Source: an uncultured Pelagibacteraceae bacterium (GTDB taxonomy: Bacteria; Pseudomonadota; Alphaproteobacteria; Pelagibacterales; Pelagibacteraceae). Taken from it: a DNA stretch of 64,000 nt. The notes beneath the pieces were generated by a model that searched no databases, had not been told where the DNA came from, and saw only the letters and a list, made by a program, of their open reading frames with translations. This document shows positions 8,971-18,198 of the stretch, in pieces. The DNA is taken from contig CACNWV010000005.1 in the NCBI GenBank assembly GCA_902624195.1, positions 1 through 64,000 on the forward strand, written 5' to 3'. The stretch's first letter is position 1. Every line of letters begins with the position of its first letter. The position numbers were made by a program, and so were the translations under genes.

Positions 8971-10251
8971 TTAATTTATATTCTTATAAACTTTATAAAC
9001 TGTGTGTTCAACTTGACCGAGATCATTTTTTTTACTCGAGACCCATGGGTTATTACAGTTCCACTTTTGGATTTGAGGAATTAGTGAGTGCTCCCAATTC
9101 AAATAACCTTTTGAATGCATTTTATTTCCTTTATGTCTTAAAGGAAAAAAATATGACGGATCAGTTTTTGTTTTTTGAAAGTTTCTTTTAATCTTATTTG
9201 GTTTTTTTTCTTGCCATAAAGCATTATAGCCCATTCTCCTTAGCCAAATTACAGCAAATATTGATGAAGTGGGAATATCAGAATAAACATAAATTTTTGT
9301 ATTTGTTGAAGCAATATATTTATCTGTATTTTGAATTAAAGTCGTTGCATTTACATTTTTCCAACCTTTTATTTTTGAGAATCGCTTAATCTCAGAACTA
9401 ATTTGAAAATTGTAACTATTATTTCTAAATATTATTTTTTTGGATTTAGGTAAACTAAATTTGCTAGCTATTCGTCTTGCTAATTTTAAATCTTTTTTAA
9501 AATCAATTTTAGTAGAATTGATACTGGATTTATTATTAAATTTTCTCAAATAACCCTTTAATACCCAATTTTGTGTTCCTCCATTTAAAACAAATTTTTT
9601 ATTTTTAAAATTAAAATCATTTAGTGTTTGATAGGCTATTATTCCCCTTGTTCTCCCTGCACAGTGTAATATATAATTTTTTTTCAGATTGTTTTTGTTA
9701 TTTATATAAACAGGTAATTCTCCACCAGAACATTGCTTTGAATTTGGTATAGAAAATCTCTTAAATTCTGATTTGGGTCTAGTATCAATTTGTAAATAAT
9801 TTCCTCCTTTTTTATGAATGTGAGCAAGATCTTTTGGATAAATATTTTTAATTGATGAGGTAATTTCCGTCCATTCGCCAAAAGCTTTTGAAAAAGTATA
9901 TTCACCCGACCAAAAGGGTAACTTTTTTTTTAACCATGCTTTATAATCTTTATAAATTGTATAATAAAATTTATAGCCTAAATTAAAGAGGTGATTTAAA
10001 ATATAAATTCTATCCTTTTTATTTTTGAGTCCGATAAGTAGAATTATTGTTTTTTTGTCAGGGACTAAATCTAAGACTAAATTTTTAAAATTTGATTTTG
10101 GACAATTAATTGAGCCAAAAGCAAAACCTTGAACGTATTTTTTTCTTTCTCTTACATCCAAAAAAGCAATATTATAATTTTTGTTTTTTAAAAATTTTAT
10201 TGACTGATCAACTTTTATCTCTTTTTTTTCTAATAATTTTTTTTCAACCAT
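8971..10251 (-). CDS. Multi-domain rhodanese-like protein
   Basis: A 426-residue protein with at least two, probably three, rhodanese domains. Domain 1 (about 15-115) has the LDVRERKKYVQGF start but no active-site Cys in its loop (IGLKNKKDR). Domain 2 (about 135-235) has IDTRPKSEF and an intact C-x4-R type loop CAGRTRG with Cys197. A third region (about 255-350) contains VYSDIPTSS where the catalytic loop would be, also without Cys. Only one domain can therefore carry persulfide. It overlaps the alpha/beta hydrolase gene by 22 bases. Sulfur-transfer role inferred; substrate unknown. Confidence 0.75.
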   Translation of the reverse strand: MVEKKLLEKKEIKVDQSIKFLKNKNYNIAFLDVRERKKYVQGFAFGSINCPKSNFKNLVLDLVPDKKTIILLIGLKNKKDRIYILNHLFNLGYKFYYTIYKDYKAWLKKKLPFWSGEYTFSKAFGEWTEITSSIKNIYPKDLAHIHKKGGNYLQIDTRPKSEFKRFSIPNSKQCSGGELPVYINNKNNLKKNYILHCAGRTRGIIAYQTLNDFNFKNKKFVLNGGTQNWVLKGYLRKFNNKSSINSTKIDFKKDLKLARRIASKFSLPKSKKIIFRNNSYNFQISSEIKRFSKIKGWKNVNATTLIQNTDKYIASTNTKIYVYSDIPTSSIFAVIWLRRMGYNALWQEKKPNKIKRNFQKTKTDPSYFFPLRHKGNKMHSKGYLNWEHSLIPQIQKWNCNNPWVSSKKNDLGQVEHTVYKVYKNIN

Positions 10252-11357
10252 AAATCAATAAAACCAGCAATTTCTGAACTATTTTTTTCATGCATCATCA
10301 TATGCCCGTTTCCTTTAATGTTATGGTCCTCTAATCTTATAAAATCATGCTTTACTCCAGCTTGTTTTAAAAAATTACTAGTCCCATGATCATAAGGAGA
10401 ATGATAAGAAGCCTCTGCTGTTAAAATTAATATTTTAACTTTTGAAAGATTTGATAATTTTCTTACAGGTTTTTTTTGAAAAAAACATTGTACTAAGTTT
10501 TCTGCGGTTTTATTTTCATCAATTTCAGGTGTCAATTTTTCTTTATCTTTTAAAGGAGGATCATAAGTAAGAGGAGAGTAGGTAATTCCATTAGGTCTAT
10601 CTGGTTCTGAACTTGTTTGGTACCAGTCTTTATCAAAATTATTTTTTTTAAATGTTTGATTTTTCAAATGGCTATGATTTAAGCCACCATAAGAAACATT
10701 AAAAAAAGGGGGCCCGTTTGGTTCTACTGCTATGCAAGCTTTTACTTTATCAGGCCTAACATCAGCAGCTAGCCAACAAAATGGTCCTCCTTGGCTATGG
10801 CCCAACACTGCGGTTTCTCCAATCAAATCAATAAGCTCTGCCAGAGCTAATTTGGACATTTCCTCGATATATACTCGATCAGACATCGTATTAACCTGGG
10901 AGGCCATATATTCCTCAAATACTTTATCTCCTCTTAAACCACTGCCGGGCCATTGATTATGTAATTTAGCTTGTGGCCAATTACCTTTTTTAGACATGGC
11001 TGTAAATCTTCGTTCAGCATCATCTATATTTGTTTCTCTATCCATATATTCACCATACAAAGTATTAGAGTAGCCCGACCTTGCCCTGCCTGGTTGGTCG
11101 ACAATATATACTGAGTATCCATGAGATAAAAAATCATGTAACCAGCCCCCTCTTCCATCAGCAGTAGTTATAAAACCTGCTCCACTTTGACCACCTCCGT
11201 GAATTAAAATTATTTTTTTATTATTAGTTTTAGTCGGTATGAAAGACTCAACATACATTTTTCCTTTAACAATATTATTTTTACCTACTTTTTGATTTTT
11301 TCCTCCTACGAAAAAAATTTTATGATCTTTAAGATTTATTGGTGAATTATTAGACAT
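10230..11357 (-). CDS. Alpha/beta hydrolase (esterase-like)
   Basis: A 375-residue cytoplasmic alpha/beta hydrolase with no signal peptide. The oxyanion-hole motif HGGGQSG is at residues 53-59, the nucleophile elbow GHSQGG places Ser188, and a likely catalytic His is H352 (GNGHMM). It would hydrolyse an ester, lactone or amide; the substrate is not evident. It sits between the AbrB permease and the rhodanese protein, overlapping the latter by 22 bases, so it likely works in the same acid-catabolism unit. Confidence 0.82.
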   Translation of the reverse strand: MSNNSPINLKDHKIFFVGGKNQKVGKNNIVKGKMYVESFIPTKTNNKKIILIHGGGQSGAGFITTADGRGGWLHDFLSHGYSVYIVDQPGRARSGYSNTLYGEYMDRETNIDDAERRFTAMSKKGNWPQAKLHNQWPGSGLRGDKVFEEYMASQVNTMSDRVYIEEMSKLALAELIDLIGETAVLGHSQGGPFCWLAADVRPDKVKACIAVEPNGPPFFNVSYGGLNHSHLKNQTFKKNNFDKDWYQTSSEPDRPNGITYSPLTYDPPLKDKEKLTPEIDENKTAENLVQCFFQKKPVRKLSNLSKVKILILTAEASYHSPYDHGTSNFLKQAGVKHDFIRLEDHNIKGNGHMMMHEKNSSEIAGFIDLWLKKNY

Positions 11358-11399
11358 TTTTAATTTTCATTTTATATTTTGAATAAGTTTATGCAATTT

Positions 11400-12458
11400 T
11401 TATTTTCTATTCTTAAAAAATTTAAGAATAAAGGGTACTGAAAAAATTATAAAAAATACTCTTAGAAAATGATGATAAGTCACAAAGAGAGGGTCAATAT
11501 CGTAAGCTACACTTATTACTACGACCTCGTGAAGTCCGCCTGGTGCAAAACTCAAAAAAGCAGCCATAAAATCAAAACCGAGATATATCTTTAAAATATA
11601 GGCAAAAATTGCTGCAATACCAAGAAGTATCGCAGACATAATTGCACCATGAAATGAGAAGAATAAAATTTCTTTTGGAGCTAAACCACTAAGTCTACAT
11701 CCAATAGCAGAACCTAGAAAAACGAGAGCAACATTTATAAAAATGTCCGGAAAACGTGCAGTTGTGAGTTCTAGAGTATAGAAAAATCCAGCAACTATCA
11801 TTGCGGCAAGTATCGGCGCAGATGGAATCTTAAATTTTTCTAAAACTTTTGTTCCAATTAAAGAAACAATTATAAGGAAGATTATTTCCAAAAAATATCT
11901 GAGGTTATAAGTAGCTATATTTCCAAATGTATCAATTTCTTGATAACCTATTTGTGTTACAAATATAAAAGGTAGAAATAAAACAACAAATAAAACTCTT
12001 GTAGCTTGGGGAATGACTACTTGGCCTCTTTCTTTTTTATTATTTGTAATTTCATTAATAGCTGTAGCTATAACAACAAATGCGCCAGGTAAAGCTGCTA
12101 GAGTAGAGACTAGTTTTTTGAACTTGCAAATTTTAATGAAATAAAATGCAACAACCACTGTGCCTACTATTGTACATATTATCATGGCAACAGATGAGTA
12201 TATCCAAAGATGAATTTTATATAATAAAGAAATATTGAACGAACCAGCAAGAATAACCCCGATTATTAAAAGGACAGGAAGAAAAATCTTTTTATCAAAG
12301 GTGATTTTATAACTCGTAAAAGATACTACTAGGTTAAGTAATAAAGCCCCTAAAAGCCAAGGCAAGGGTAAATTTATTAATGTAGCAATATAACCTCCTA
12401 AAACACCAATAAGGATGCTTTTATAACTTTTTTTCATTGCTAAAAAATAATTTCGCAT
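11400..12458 (-). CDS. AbrB-family membrane permease
   Basis: A 352-residue membrane protein with about ten hydrophobic segments in two repeated halves. The LPWLLGALL segment near residue 31 and the second-half SFAPGGLHEVVV motif are typical of the AbrB/COG3180 family, annotated as putative transporters and unrelated to the AbrB regulator. It lies between the lyase and the hydrolase on the same strand with gaps of 10 and 42 bases, so a transport role for a metabolite of this cluster is plausible. Confidence 0.82.
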   Translation of the reverse strand: MRNYFLAMKKSYKSILIGVLGGYIATLINLPLPWLLGALLLNLVVSFTSYKITFDKKIFLPVLLIIGVILAGSFNISLLYKIHLWIYSSVAMIICTIVGTVVVAFYFIKICKFKKLVSTLAALPGAFVVIATAINEITNNKKERGQVVIPQATRVLFVVLFLPFIFVTQIGYQEIDTFGNIATYNLRYFLEIIFLIIVSLIGTKVLEKFKIPSAPILAAMIVAGFFYTLELTTARFPDIFINVALVFLGSAIGCRLSGLAPKEILFFSFHGAIMSAILLGIAAIFAYILKIYLGFDFMAAFLSFAPGGLHEVVVISVAYDIDPLFVTYHHFLRVFFIIFSVPFILKFFKNRK

Positions 12459-12468
12459 ATTTAATTTT

Positions 12469-13299
12469 TTATCTTAAGTACTTCTCAAATTCTAATAAAG
12501 ATAATGTATCGTCTGCTTTGTTTTTAAATTTAGGGTTTTTGTTCCTCTTAATTAAATTTAAAGTTTGATTTGTTGAGTCGATATAGCTATTTAAAACCTG
12601 CTGAGAGTATAAAACAAATTTAAATTTTCCTTTTTTAATTTCACTAACATTAAACTTTATATTTTGAGTAATATTTATTATTAGAGGAATATTTTTTATC
12701 TCTTTTGCGATCGAGTTTAATTGTTTGACGGTATTAATCCCCGTAATAAAAATAGCATCGGCTCCTACTTTCTTGAATAAGTTTGCCCTAAACACTGCCT
12801 CTTTAATTGAATTAGTTGTTAATGCATCGGTTCGAGCTATAATTAAAATATTTTTCAATTTTTTTGATGCTTTAACGGCTGTTTGAATTCTTTTTGTTGC
12901 ATTTTTTATGTCTAAAAGTTTCACCTTATGTGTTAAAGCGCATCTTTTTGGAAAAACTTGATCTTCTAGTATTATTGCTGATGCTCCTGCTTGTGCAAGA
13001 TCTTTAACGGTCTTATAAACATTTTTCAAATCTCCAAAACCTGTATCTGCATCAACGATAATTGGTATTTTTGATTGATTACAAATGAGTTTAGTTGAAT
13101 CGACAAGCTCTTTTCTAGAAATTACACTTGCGTCAGGGTAACCATAGCTTGCAGATGAGAGAGCAAATCCTCCAATAAAACCTATTTTAAAACCTCTTTT
13201 TTCAATTAACTTAATTGAAAGAGGATCGTGGCATGTAGGAATTTTATATGATTTTTTGTCTTTTAGATATTTTCTTAATCTTAAAGTTTTTTTAATCAT
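12469..13299 (-). CDS. Isocitrate lyase/PEP mutase family C-C lyase (PrpB-like, altered motif)
   Basis: A 276-residue TIM-barrel enzyme. The Mg-binding DADTGFG is at residues 83-89, EDQ at 112-114 and the catalytic Cys120 in KRCALTH. Known lyases such as PrpB read KRCGH there, so the GH pair is replaced. The downstream NITE carboxylate-binding motif reads NITQ. ARTDA is conserved. It should cleave a 2-hydroxy tri- or dicarboxylate (methylisocitrate- or dimethylmalate-like) into pyruvate or another keto acid plus a smaller acid. It overlaps the IclR regulator gene by eight bases. Confidence 0.82.
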   Translation of the reverse strand: MIKKTLRLRKYLKDKKSYKIPTCHDPLSIKLIEKRGFKIGFIGGFALSSASYGYPDASVISRKELVDSTKLICNQSKIPIIVDADTGFGDLKNVYKTVKDLAQAGASAIILEDQVFPKRCALTHKVKLLDIKNATKRIQTAVKASKKLKNILIIARTDALTTNSIKEAVFRANLFKKVGADAIFITGINTVKQLNSIAKEIKNIPLIINITQNIKFNVSEIKKGKFKFVLYSQQVLNSYIDSTNQTLNLIKRNKNPKFKNKADDTLSLLEFEKYLR

Positions 13300-13990
13300 T
13301 AGAAACTAATCTTTTCATTTGATTTTGATGTCCAGCTAAAATTTTGTAAAATTTTGATACTGATTTGTTTGTAAAAAATTGTCTCCAACCAGATATACTT
13401 AGTGTGCCAGTAAAATTTCCTCTATTATCAAATATAGGTACTGCAACACTAGCAATGTTATCGAGTCTTTCTCCTGCAGTATAAATATATCCTTTTTTAC
13501 TTATTAAATTTTTGAGTTCTTGATCATTTTGAGTAAATGCTTTTATAACTTTTCCTGTTGCAGATTTTAATTCAAATGTTGTGCCCTCAACAACATAATG
13601 ATTGAGTTCTGACTTTGAGTTTACTCTATATAGGCAAACTTTTTTACTACCTGCTTTAACCCAATAACCAGCCGATTGACCTGTTGTTTCAAGAATTCTA
13701 TTTAATATTAATCTTATCTCTTCTCCCGATTTAAAATTTGAATTATAAATAGATCCTAGTTTCCAGCTACCTGGGCCTAAACGATAACTACCATTAATTT
13801 CGTTTTTAATTAAAAAATTGTACTTAATCAGCGAGTTACAAATTCTCAATATAGTTGATTTATTTAATCTTGTAGTTGTAGAAAGTTCTTTCAAAGAGAC
13901 GCTTTTGTTAGCATCATCAAATGAATTTAAAATCTGAAAAGTTTTGTCTAGAACTTTAATGTTACTCATATGTTTTGCATTGTGAAACAT
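13292..13990 (-). CDS. IclR-family transcriptional regulator
   Basis: A 232-residue regulator with an N-terminal winged helix-turn-helix (about 12-75; SLKELSTTTRLNKSTILRI) and a C-terminal ligand domain of the IclR type. IclR proteins usually control catabolism of small organic acids. It is transcribed into the lyase gene (eight-base overlap) and divergently from an MmgE/PrpD gene, with only 72 bases between. An alternative start is the ATG at 13969 (MSNIKVL), which matches the usual IclR beginning better; no strong ribosome site distinguishes them. Confidence 0.88.
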   Translation of the reverse strand: MFHNAKHMSNIKVLDKTFQILNSFDDANKSVSLKELSTTTRLNKSTILRICNSLIKYNFLIKNEINGSYRLGPGSWKLGSIYNSNFKSGEEIRLILNRILETTGQSAGYWVKAGSKKVCLYRVNSKSELNHYVVEGTTFELKSATGKVIKAFTQNDQELKNLISKKGYIYTAGERLDNIASVAVPIFDNRGNFTGTLSISGWRQFFTNKSVSKFYKILAGHQNQMKRLVSND

Positions 13991-13991
13991 G

Positions 13992-14062
13992 AATTTTATA
14001 TTATAAAATTTGTTGACAATCTATAATTTTTTTGCTGAACTAACTATTACTACAAAACTGTC
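13992..14062. promoter_or_regulatory. Divergent promoter region with a 19-base palindrome
   Basis: A perfect palindrome, AATTTTATA-T-TATAAAATT, covers 13992-14010 directly upstream of the IclR start. A TTGACA at 14013-14018 and a TATAAT at 14022-14027 point toward the rightward gene but are not ideally spaced with each other. The palindrome is a candidate operator for the adjacent IclR protein; in so AT-rich a genome it could also be chance. Confidence 0.4.
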
Positions 14063-15487
14063 ATGGGAAAAGCATACACACCTAATATAAAATCAGATAA
14101 AGGAAAAAACCTTACAAAGCACGTTGCTGAATTCGTAAAAAAAAATAAATACAAATCTATCCCTAAAAATGTTGTCGAGCTAGCTAAGAAGCATATTTTA
14201 GATGGCTTTGGGTTAGCTTTATCAGGTTCAGTAGCAAGAACTGGAGATTATTTATTCAAACATATTAAAAATAATTCAGCAAAAGGAAGAGCAACTGTTA
14301 TCGGCTCAAAAATGAAAGTTACTTCAAGGTTTGCAGCACTAGCAAACGGAACAGGCATTCATTCTGATGATTATGATGATACTCAATTAGCTGTCCAAAA
14401 AGATAGAGTGTATGGTTTATTAACTCATCCGACTGCTCCTTGTTTACCAAGTGCTTTTGCTGAAGGGGAATTAAAAAAAATTAGCGGTAAAGATTTTTTG
14501 AATGCATATTTAATTGGGGTAGATGTTGAGTGTAAAGTTTCTGAAGCAATGTCCCCTAGACATTATCAACATGGATTTCATTCGACCGCCACATGTGGAA
14601 CTTTAGCCTCTGCTGCCGCAGCTTCTAAAATCAGAGGTTATAACGTTTCTCAAATACAACAATCTTTAGCTATAGCAGCTACAATGAGTGCTGGCTTAAG
14701 AGAAAATTTTGGCACAATGACAAAACCATTACATGCGGGAAGAGCTGCTGAAAGTGGCGTCGTTGCATGCGACTTAGTTGGTTTTGGATGGTCAGCAACT
14801 GATAAAATTTTGGAATCACCAAGAGGATTTTTCCAAGCTCATGGTGGAGGATACAATTTAAACTCTGTGAAAGGCCAGCTCGGAAGACCATGGACTTTTT
14901 CGAAACCTGGTGTTTCAATCAAACCTCACCCTTGTGGCTCATTAACACATCCGGGAATGACAAAAATGCTTGAGTTAATTTTAAAACATGACATTAAGCC
15001 TAATGAAGTTGTTAAGGTTGATGTAGGCACTAACCATAACATGCAAAACGCTTTAATACACCATAGACCAACAAATGAATTTCAAGCGAAGTTTAGTATG
15101 GAATATTCGATGGCTATCCTTTTAGTGCAAAGACGTGCTTATATTCCTGAGTATCAAGATAAGAGAATAAACAAACCAGATGTTCAGCAAATGCTGAGAA
15201 AAGTAAATTTTTACAAGAACAAAGTTGCAGAGGCAGCTGGATACGATAAAATGACCACAATAATTGATATCTATTTAAAAAACGGAAAAAAAATATCTGG
15301 TCGTGGAGATTTTGGTAAGGGAAGCCCTATGATTCCTATGTCCTACGATGAAGTTGCAGATAAATTTTTAGGTTGTTGTGAGTTCGCCAAGTGGCCATCA
15401 AAAAAATCAAAAGCCCTTATTGAATTGGTAAGAAATCTTGAAAAAATAAAAGATATCTCCAAATTGAGTAAGCTTTTATCTAAATAA
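14063..15487 (+). CDS. MmgE/PrpD family protein (paralog 1)
   Basis: A 474-residue MmgE/PrpD-fold enzyme. The family's active-site stretch is present: H100 followed by SDDYDDT, then HPTAP with H122, and the GRAAESG segment. Family members include 2-methylcitrate dehydratase, cis-aconitate decarboxylase and iminodisuccinate epimerase, so the chemistry is likely proton abstraction next to a carboxylate; the substrate is unknown. It is the first gene of the rightward arm and is transcribed away from the IclR regulator, which probably controls it. Confidence 0.85.
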   Translation: MGKAYTPNIKSDKGKNLTKHVAEFVKKNKYKSIPKNVVELAKKHILDGFGLALSGSVARTGDYLFKHIKNNSAKGRATVIGSKMKVTSRFAALANGTGIHSDDYDDTQLAVQKDRVYGLLTHPTAPCLPSAFAEGELKKISGKDFLNAYLIGVDVECKVSEAMSPRHYQHGFHSTATCGTLASAAAASKIRGYNVSQIQQSLAIAATMSAGLRENFGTMTKPLHAGRAAESGVVACDLVGFGWSATDKILESPRGFFQAHGGGYNLNSVKGQLGRPWTFSKPGVSIKPHPCGSLTHPGMTKMLELILKHDIKPNEVVKVDVGTNHNMQNALIHHRPTNEFQAKFSMEYSMAILLVQRRAYIPEYQDKRINKPDVQQMLRKVNFYKNKVAEAAGYDKMTTIIDIYLKNGKKISGRGDFGKGSPMIPMSYDEVADKFLGCCEFAKWPSKKSKALIELVRNLEKIKDISKLSKLLSK

Positions 15488-15590
15488 TTAAATTCAGATA
15501 CCTGATATCCGTTTCATAATGGATTTTTAGTTTTATATTGTAAAACAAAATTTATCTTTATCTTTTGAATAAATATAATAAAACAAAGTA

Positions 15591-17060
15591 ATGGATGCCT
15601 TTGATTTAGTTATTGTTGGAGCAGGAAATGCTGCTCTTTCTGCTGCAATATCAGCAAAAGAAAATGGTGCAAAAAACATTTTAGTTTTAGAGAAGGCTTC
15701 AAAAAAAGATCGCGGTGGTAATAGCAGATACACTAATGGTGCTTACAGATTTGCTTATAAAGGTTTTTCAGATTTAAAAAAAATAATTCCTAACTTAAAA
15801 CATACTAAAAAAATTGATTATGGAAAGTATACTTCCTCAAATTTCCTAAGAGATATGAATAAAGTTACTCAAGGAAAGACGGATAAATATTTGTCTAAAA
15901 CATTAACCTCAAAAAGCTTCGAGACAATACATTGGTTAAGTAAAAAAGGTTTAAAATTTAAACCAATAAAGGGAAGACAATCCTTTAAAGTAAATGGAAT
16001 AATGAAGTATTGGGGTGGCCTTACATTAGAAGTAAACGGACAAGGTGAAAAACTAGTCGACTCATTATTGAATATAGTAAAAAAAAATGGAATTAAGATT
16101 CAATACGATACAGCAGTAACTGAATTAATTTATAAAAAAAAAATTGTATGTGGTGTAAAAATATTACATAAAAAAAAGATTAAGAAAATCTTTTCAAAAT
16201 CTGTGATACTTGCTTGTGGTGGGTTCGAGTCTAGCTCAAAAATGAGAAAGAAGCATTTAGGTGTAGGCTGGGAAGCAGCTAAAGTGAGAGGAACAAGACA
16301 CAATACAGGTGATGGATTAAGTATGGCTTTGAAAATCGGAGCTATGCCATTTGGGAACTGGTCAGGATGTCACGCGGTTTTCCATGACATGAATGGTCCT
16401 GAGTTTAGTGACTTAAAAATTAGTAATAAGTATAGAAAAATTAGTTATCCTTGGGGAATAGTTTTAAATTTGAAAGGCGAAAGATTTGTTGATGAAGGAG
16501 AAGATTTTAGAAATTTTACTTATGCTAAGTTTGGACGTGAAGTAATAAACCAACCTAAACAAGTTGGTTGGCAAATTTTTGATAAAAAAGTACGCCATAT
16601 GTTATATCCAGAGTATGATGTAAAATCTGCAACAATGGTTAAAGCTAACTCTGTTAAAGATTTAATATACAAGATCAAAGGAATAAACAAATCAAAAGCT
16701 TTAAAAACAATCTTTTTATATAATAATGCTGTAACAAAAAATATTAAGTTTGACCCAACAATTAAAGACGGAAAAAAAACAATTGGATTAAAAATAAATA
16801 AAACTAATTGGGCAAATTTAATTAATAAGCCACCATTTTATGCTTACGGTGTTACATGTGGAATAACTTTTACCTTCGGAGGATTAAAGGTAAATAAAAA
16901 CTGCCAGGTTTTAAATAAATTTAAAAAGCCTATTAAAGGATTATTTGCAGCGGGCGAGATAATTGGTGGAATTTTTTATTTTAATTACCCCGGAGGTAGT
17001 GGGCTTACGTCTGGAGCAGTTTTTGGAAAAATTGCAGGAAAATCAGCAGCTAAATTTTAA
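15591..17060 (+). CDS. FAD-dependent dehydrogenase, TcuA-like (tricarballylate/fumarate reductase family)
   Basis: A 489-residue flavoprotein of the succinate dehydrogenase/fumarate reductase flavoprotein family. The dinucleotide motif VIVGAGNAALSAA is at residues 7-19, followed by DRGGNSRYTNGAYR, a pattern close to the tricarballylate dehydrogenase TcuA, and a C-terminal FAD segment GLFAAGEI...GGSGLTSGAVFG. TcuA oxidises tricarballylate to cis-aconitate. No signal peptide, so cytoplasmic. The aconitase-type and PrpF-type genes downstream fit a product of this kind. The 3' end overlaps the convergent Ldh_2 gene by 11 bases. Confidence 0.8.
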   Translation: MDAFDLVIVGAGNAALSAAISAKENGAKNILVLEKASKKDRGGNSRYTNGAYRFAYKGFSDLKKIIPNLKHTKKIDYGKYTSSNFLRDMNKVTQGKTDKYLSKTLTSKSFETIHWLSKKGLKFKPIKGRQSFKVNGIMKYWGGLTLEVNGQGEKLVDSLLNIVKKNGIKIQYDTAVTELIYKKKIVCGVKILHKKKIKKIFSKSVILACGGFESSSKMRKKHLGVGWEAAKVRGTRHNTGDGLSMALKIGAMPFGNWSGCHAVFHDMNGPEFSDLKISNKYRKISYPWGIVLNLKGERFVDEGEDFRNFTYAKFGREVINQPKQVGWQIFDKKVRHMLYPEYDVKSATMVKANSVKDLIYKIKGINKSKALKTIFLYNNAVTKNIKFDPTIKDGKKTIGLKINKTNWANLINKPPFYAYGVTCGITFTFGGLKVNKNCQVLNKFKKPIKGLFAAGEIIGGIFYFNYPGGSGLTSGAVFGKIAGKSAAKF

Positions 17061-18111
17061 AAGGAGTCTTTACTTTATATTTTTGTGCTAGTTTATTGAG
17101 CTCAATAATTATTCCCTTGGACAGACTAATACCTTTTTTTTTATTTGAAAGATAATTTAAATATTCTGGTTCTCCTGGATGCATAATTGTCTTAAAACCT
17201 TTTGCCTTTTTCAGTTTTTTTACTTTTTTAAAACCAAATTCAATTTTTTTTATAAAACTATTGTGTGACTGAAATAAATCTGTCCTCATACAAATCATTA
17301 AGTGTCCTACATTTGATGGGCCAGAAAAATCATTGATTGCATTTTTAACTTTTCCACTATGGTTTGCCCCAGTAAAAATACCTGCTACTATATCCATCAT
17401 CCAGGATATACCGGCACCTTTCATTCCTCCAAAAGGCAACATAATACCCTCAAAAGCCTTTGACCCATCATTGGTAGGTTTTCCAAATTTATCTAAAGCA
17501 TATCCGAAAGGTATTTTGATTTTTTTTTGAGCTGCAAATTTTAATTTACCTCTTGCTACGGAGGATGAAGCCATGTCTAAGATAAAGGGCTTATTTTTAT
17601 TTTTTGTAGGACATCCAAATGCAAAAGGGCTTGTGCCAAAAAATGGAGCCATAGCACCGTGAGGCGGTAATGCTTTTGAGGCATTGGTATATACCCATGC
17701 AATACATTTATTTTTTGATGCAAATTCTAAATAATTGGCGGCCATGCCGAAATGATTGCTTTTACTTATCGCAACTAGACCTATGCCTTTTTCTTTAGCT
17801 AAAGAAACGCATTTTTTTATACCTGCATTAGCAGCTAAATACCCAAGACCATTATCCCCGGATAAATGAAAAATATTATTTGAAATTTTTTTAAATTTAA
17901 AATTTGGATTCTTTTTAGCTGCTTTTTTTTCAATTCTATTTACATAGACCGGTAGTCTAACTATACCATGTGACCAAACTCCTCTTTCATCTGCTCTTAT
18001 AATTAAGTTTGAAATTATTTTAGAATTTGAATTATTTAAGCCTACTTTCTTCAAAATATTATATGTAAAATTAATTAATTCAGATTTTTTATATCTTTTA
18101 CTTGAATTCAT
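17050..18111 (-). CDS. Malate/L-lactate dehydrogenase family (Ldh_2) oxidoreductase
   Basis: A 353-residue NAD(P)-dependent dehydrogenase of the Ldh_2 family (malate, ureidoglycolate, sulfolactate and similar 2-hydroxyacids), unrelated to classical MDH. The catalytic-type residues are visible in RADERGVWSHG (H48) and SKSNHFG (H120), and the family's FGTSPFAFGCP and GGMKGAGIS segments are present. It would oxidise a 2-hydroxyacid or reduce a 2-ketoacid in this catabolic region. It is divergent from acnD (87 bases) and convergent with the TcuA-like gene. Confidence 0.85.
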   Translation of the reverse strand: MNSSKRYKKSELINFTYNILKKVGLNNSNSKIISNLIIRADERGVWSHGIVRLPVYVNRIEKKAAKKNPNFKFKKISNNIFHLSGDNGLGYLAANAGIKKCVSLAKEKGIGLVAISKSNHFGMAANYLEFASKNKCIAWVYTNASKALPPHGAMAPFFGTSPFAFGCPTKNKNKPFILDMASSSVARGKLKFAAQKKIKIPFGYALDKFGKPTNDGSKAFEGIMLPFGGMKGAGISWMMDIVAGIFTGANHSGKVKNAINDFSGPSNVGHLMICMRTDLFQSHNSFIKKIEFGFKKVKKLKKAKGFKTIMHPGEPEYLNYLSNKKKGISLSKGIIIELNKLAQKYKVKTPFKI

Positions 18112-18198
18112 AATTATTTGAGCTGTTATAGCCTATTATTTTTAAGTTTTTTAAGTATATTATATAATTCTTTTTATTAATAAGTTAAAAGAAATTCT
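18112..18198 (+). promoter_or_regulatory. Likely acnD promoter region
   Basis: The 87-base gap between the divergent Ldh_2 and acnD genes is extremely AT-rich. A consensus TATAAT lies at 18163-18168, which would start transcription about 24 bases before the acnD ATG. No good -35 hexamer is seen at 17 bases, and the ribosome site (AAAGAAATT) is weak. Confidence 0.35.
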
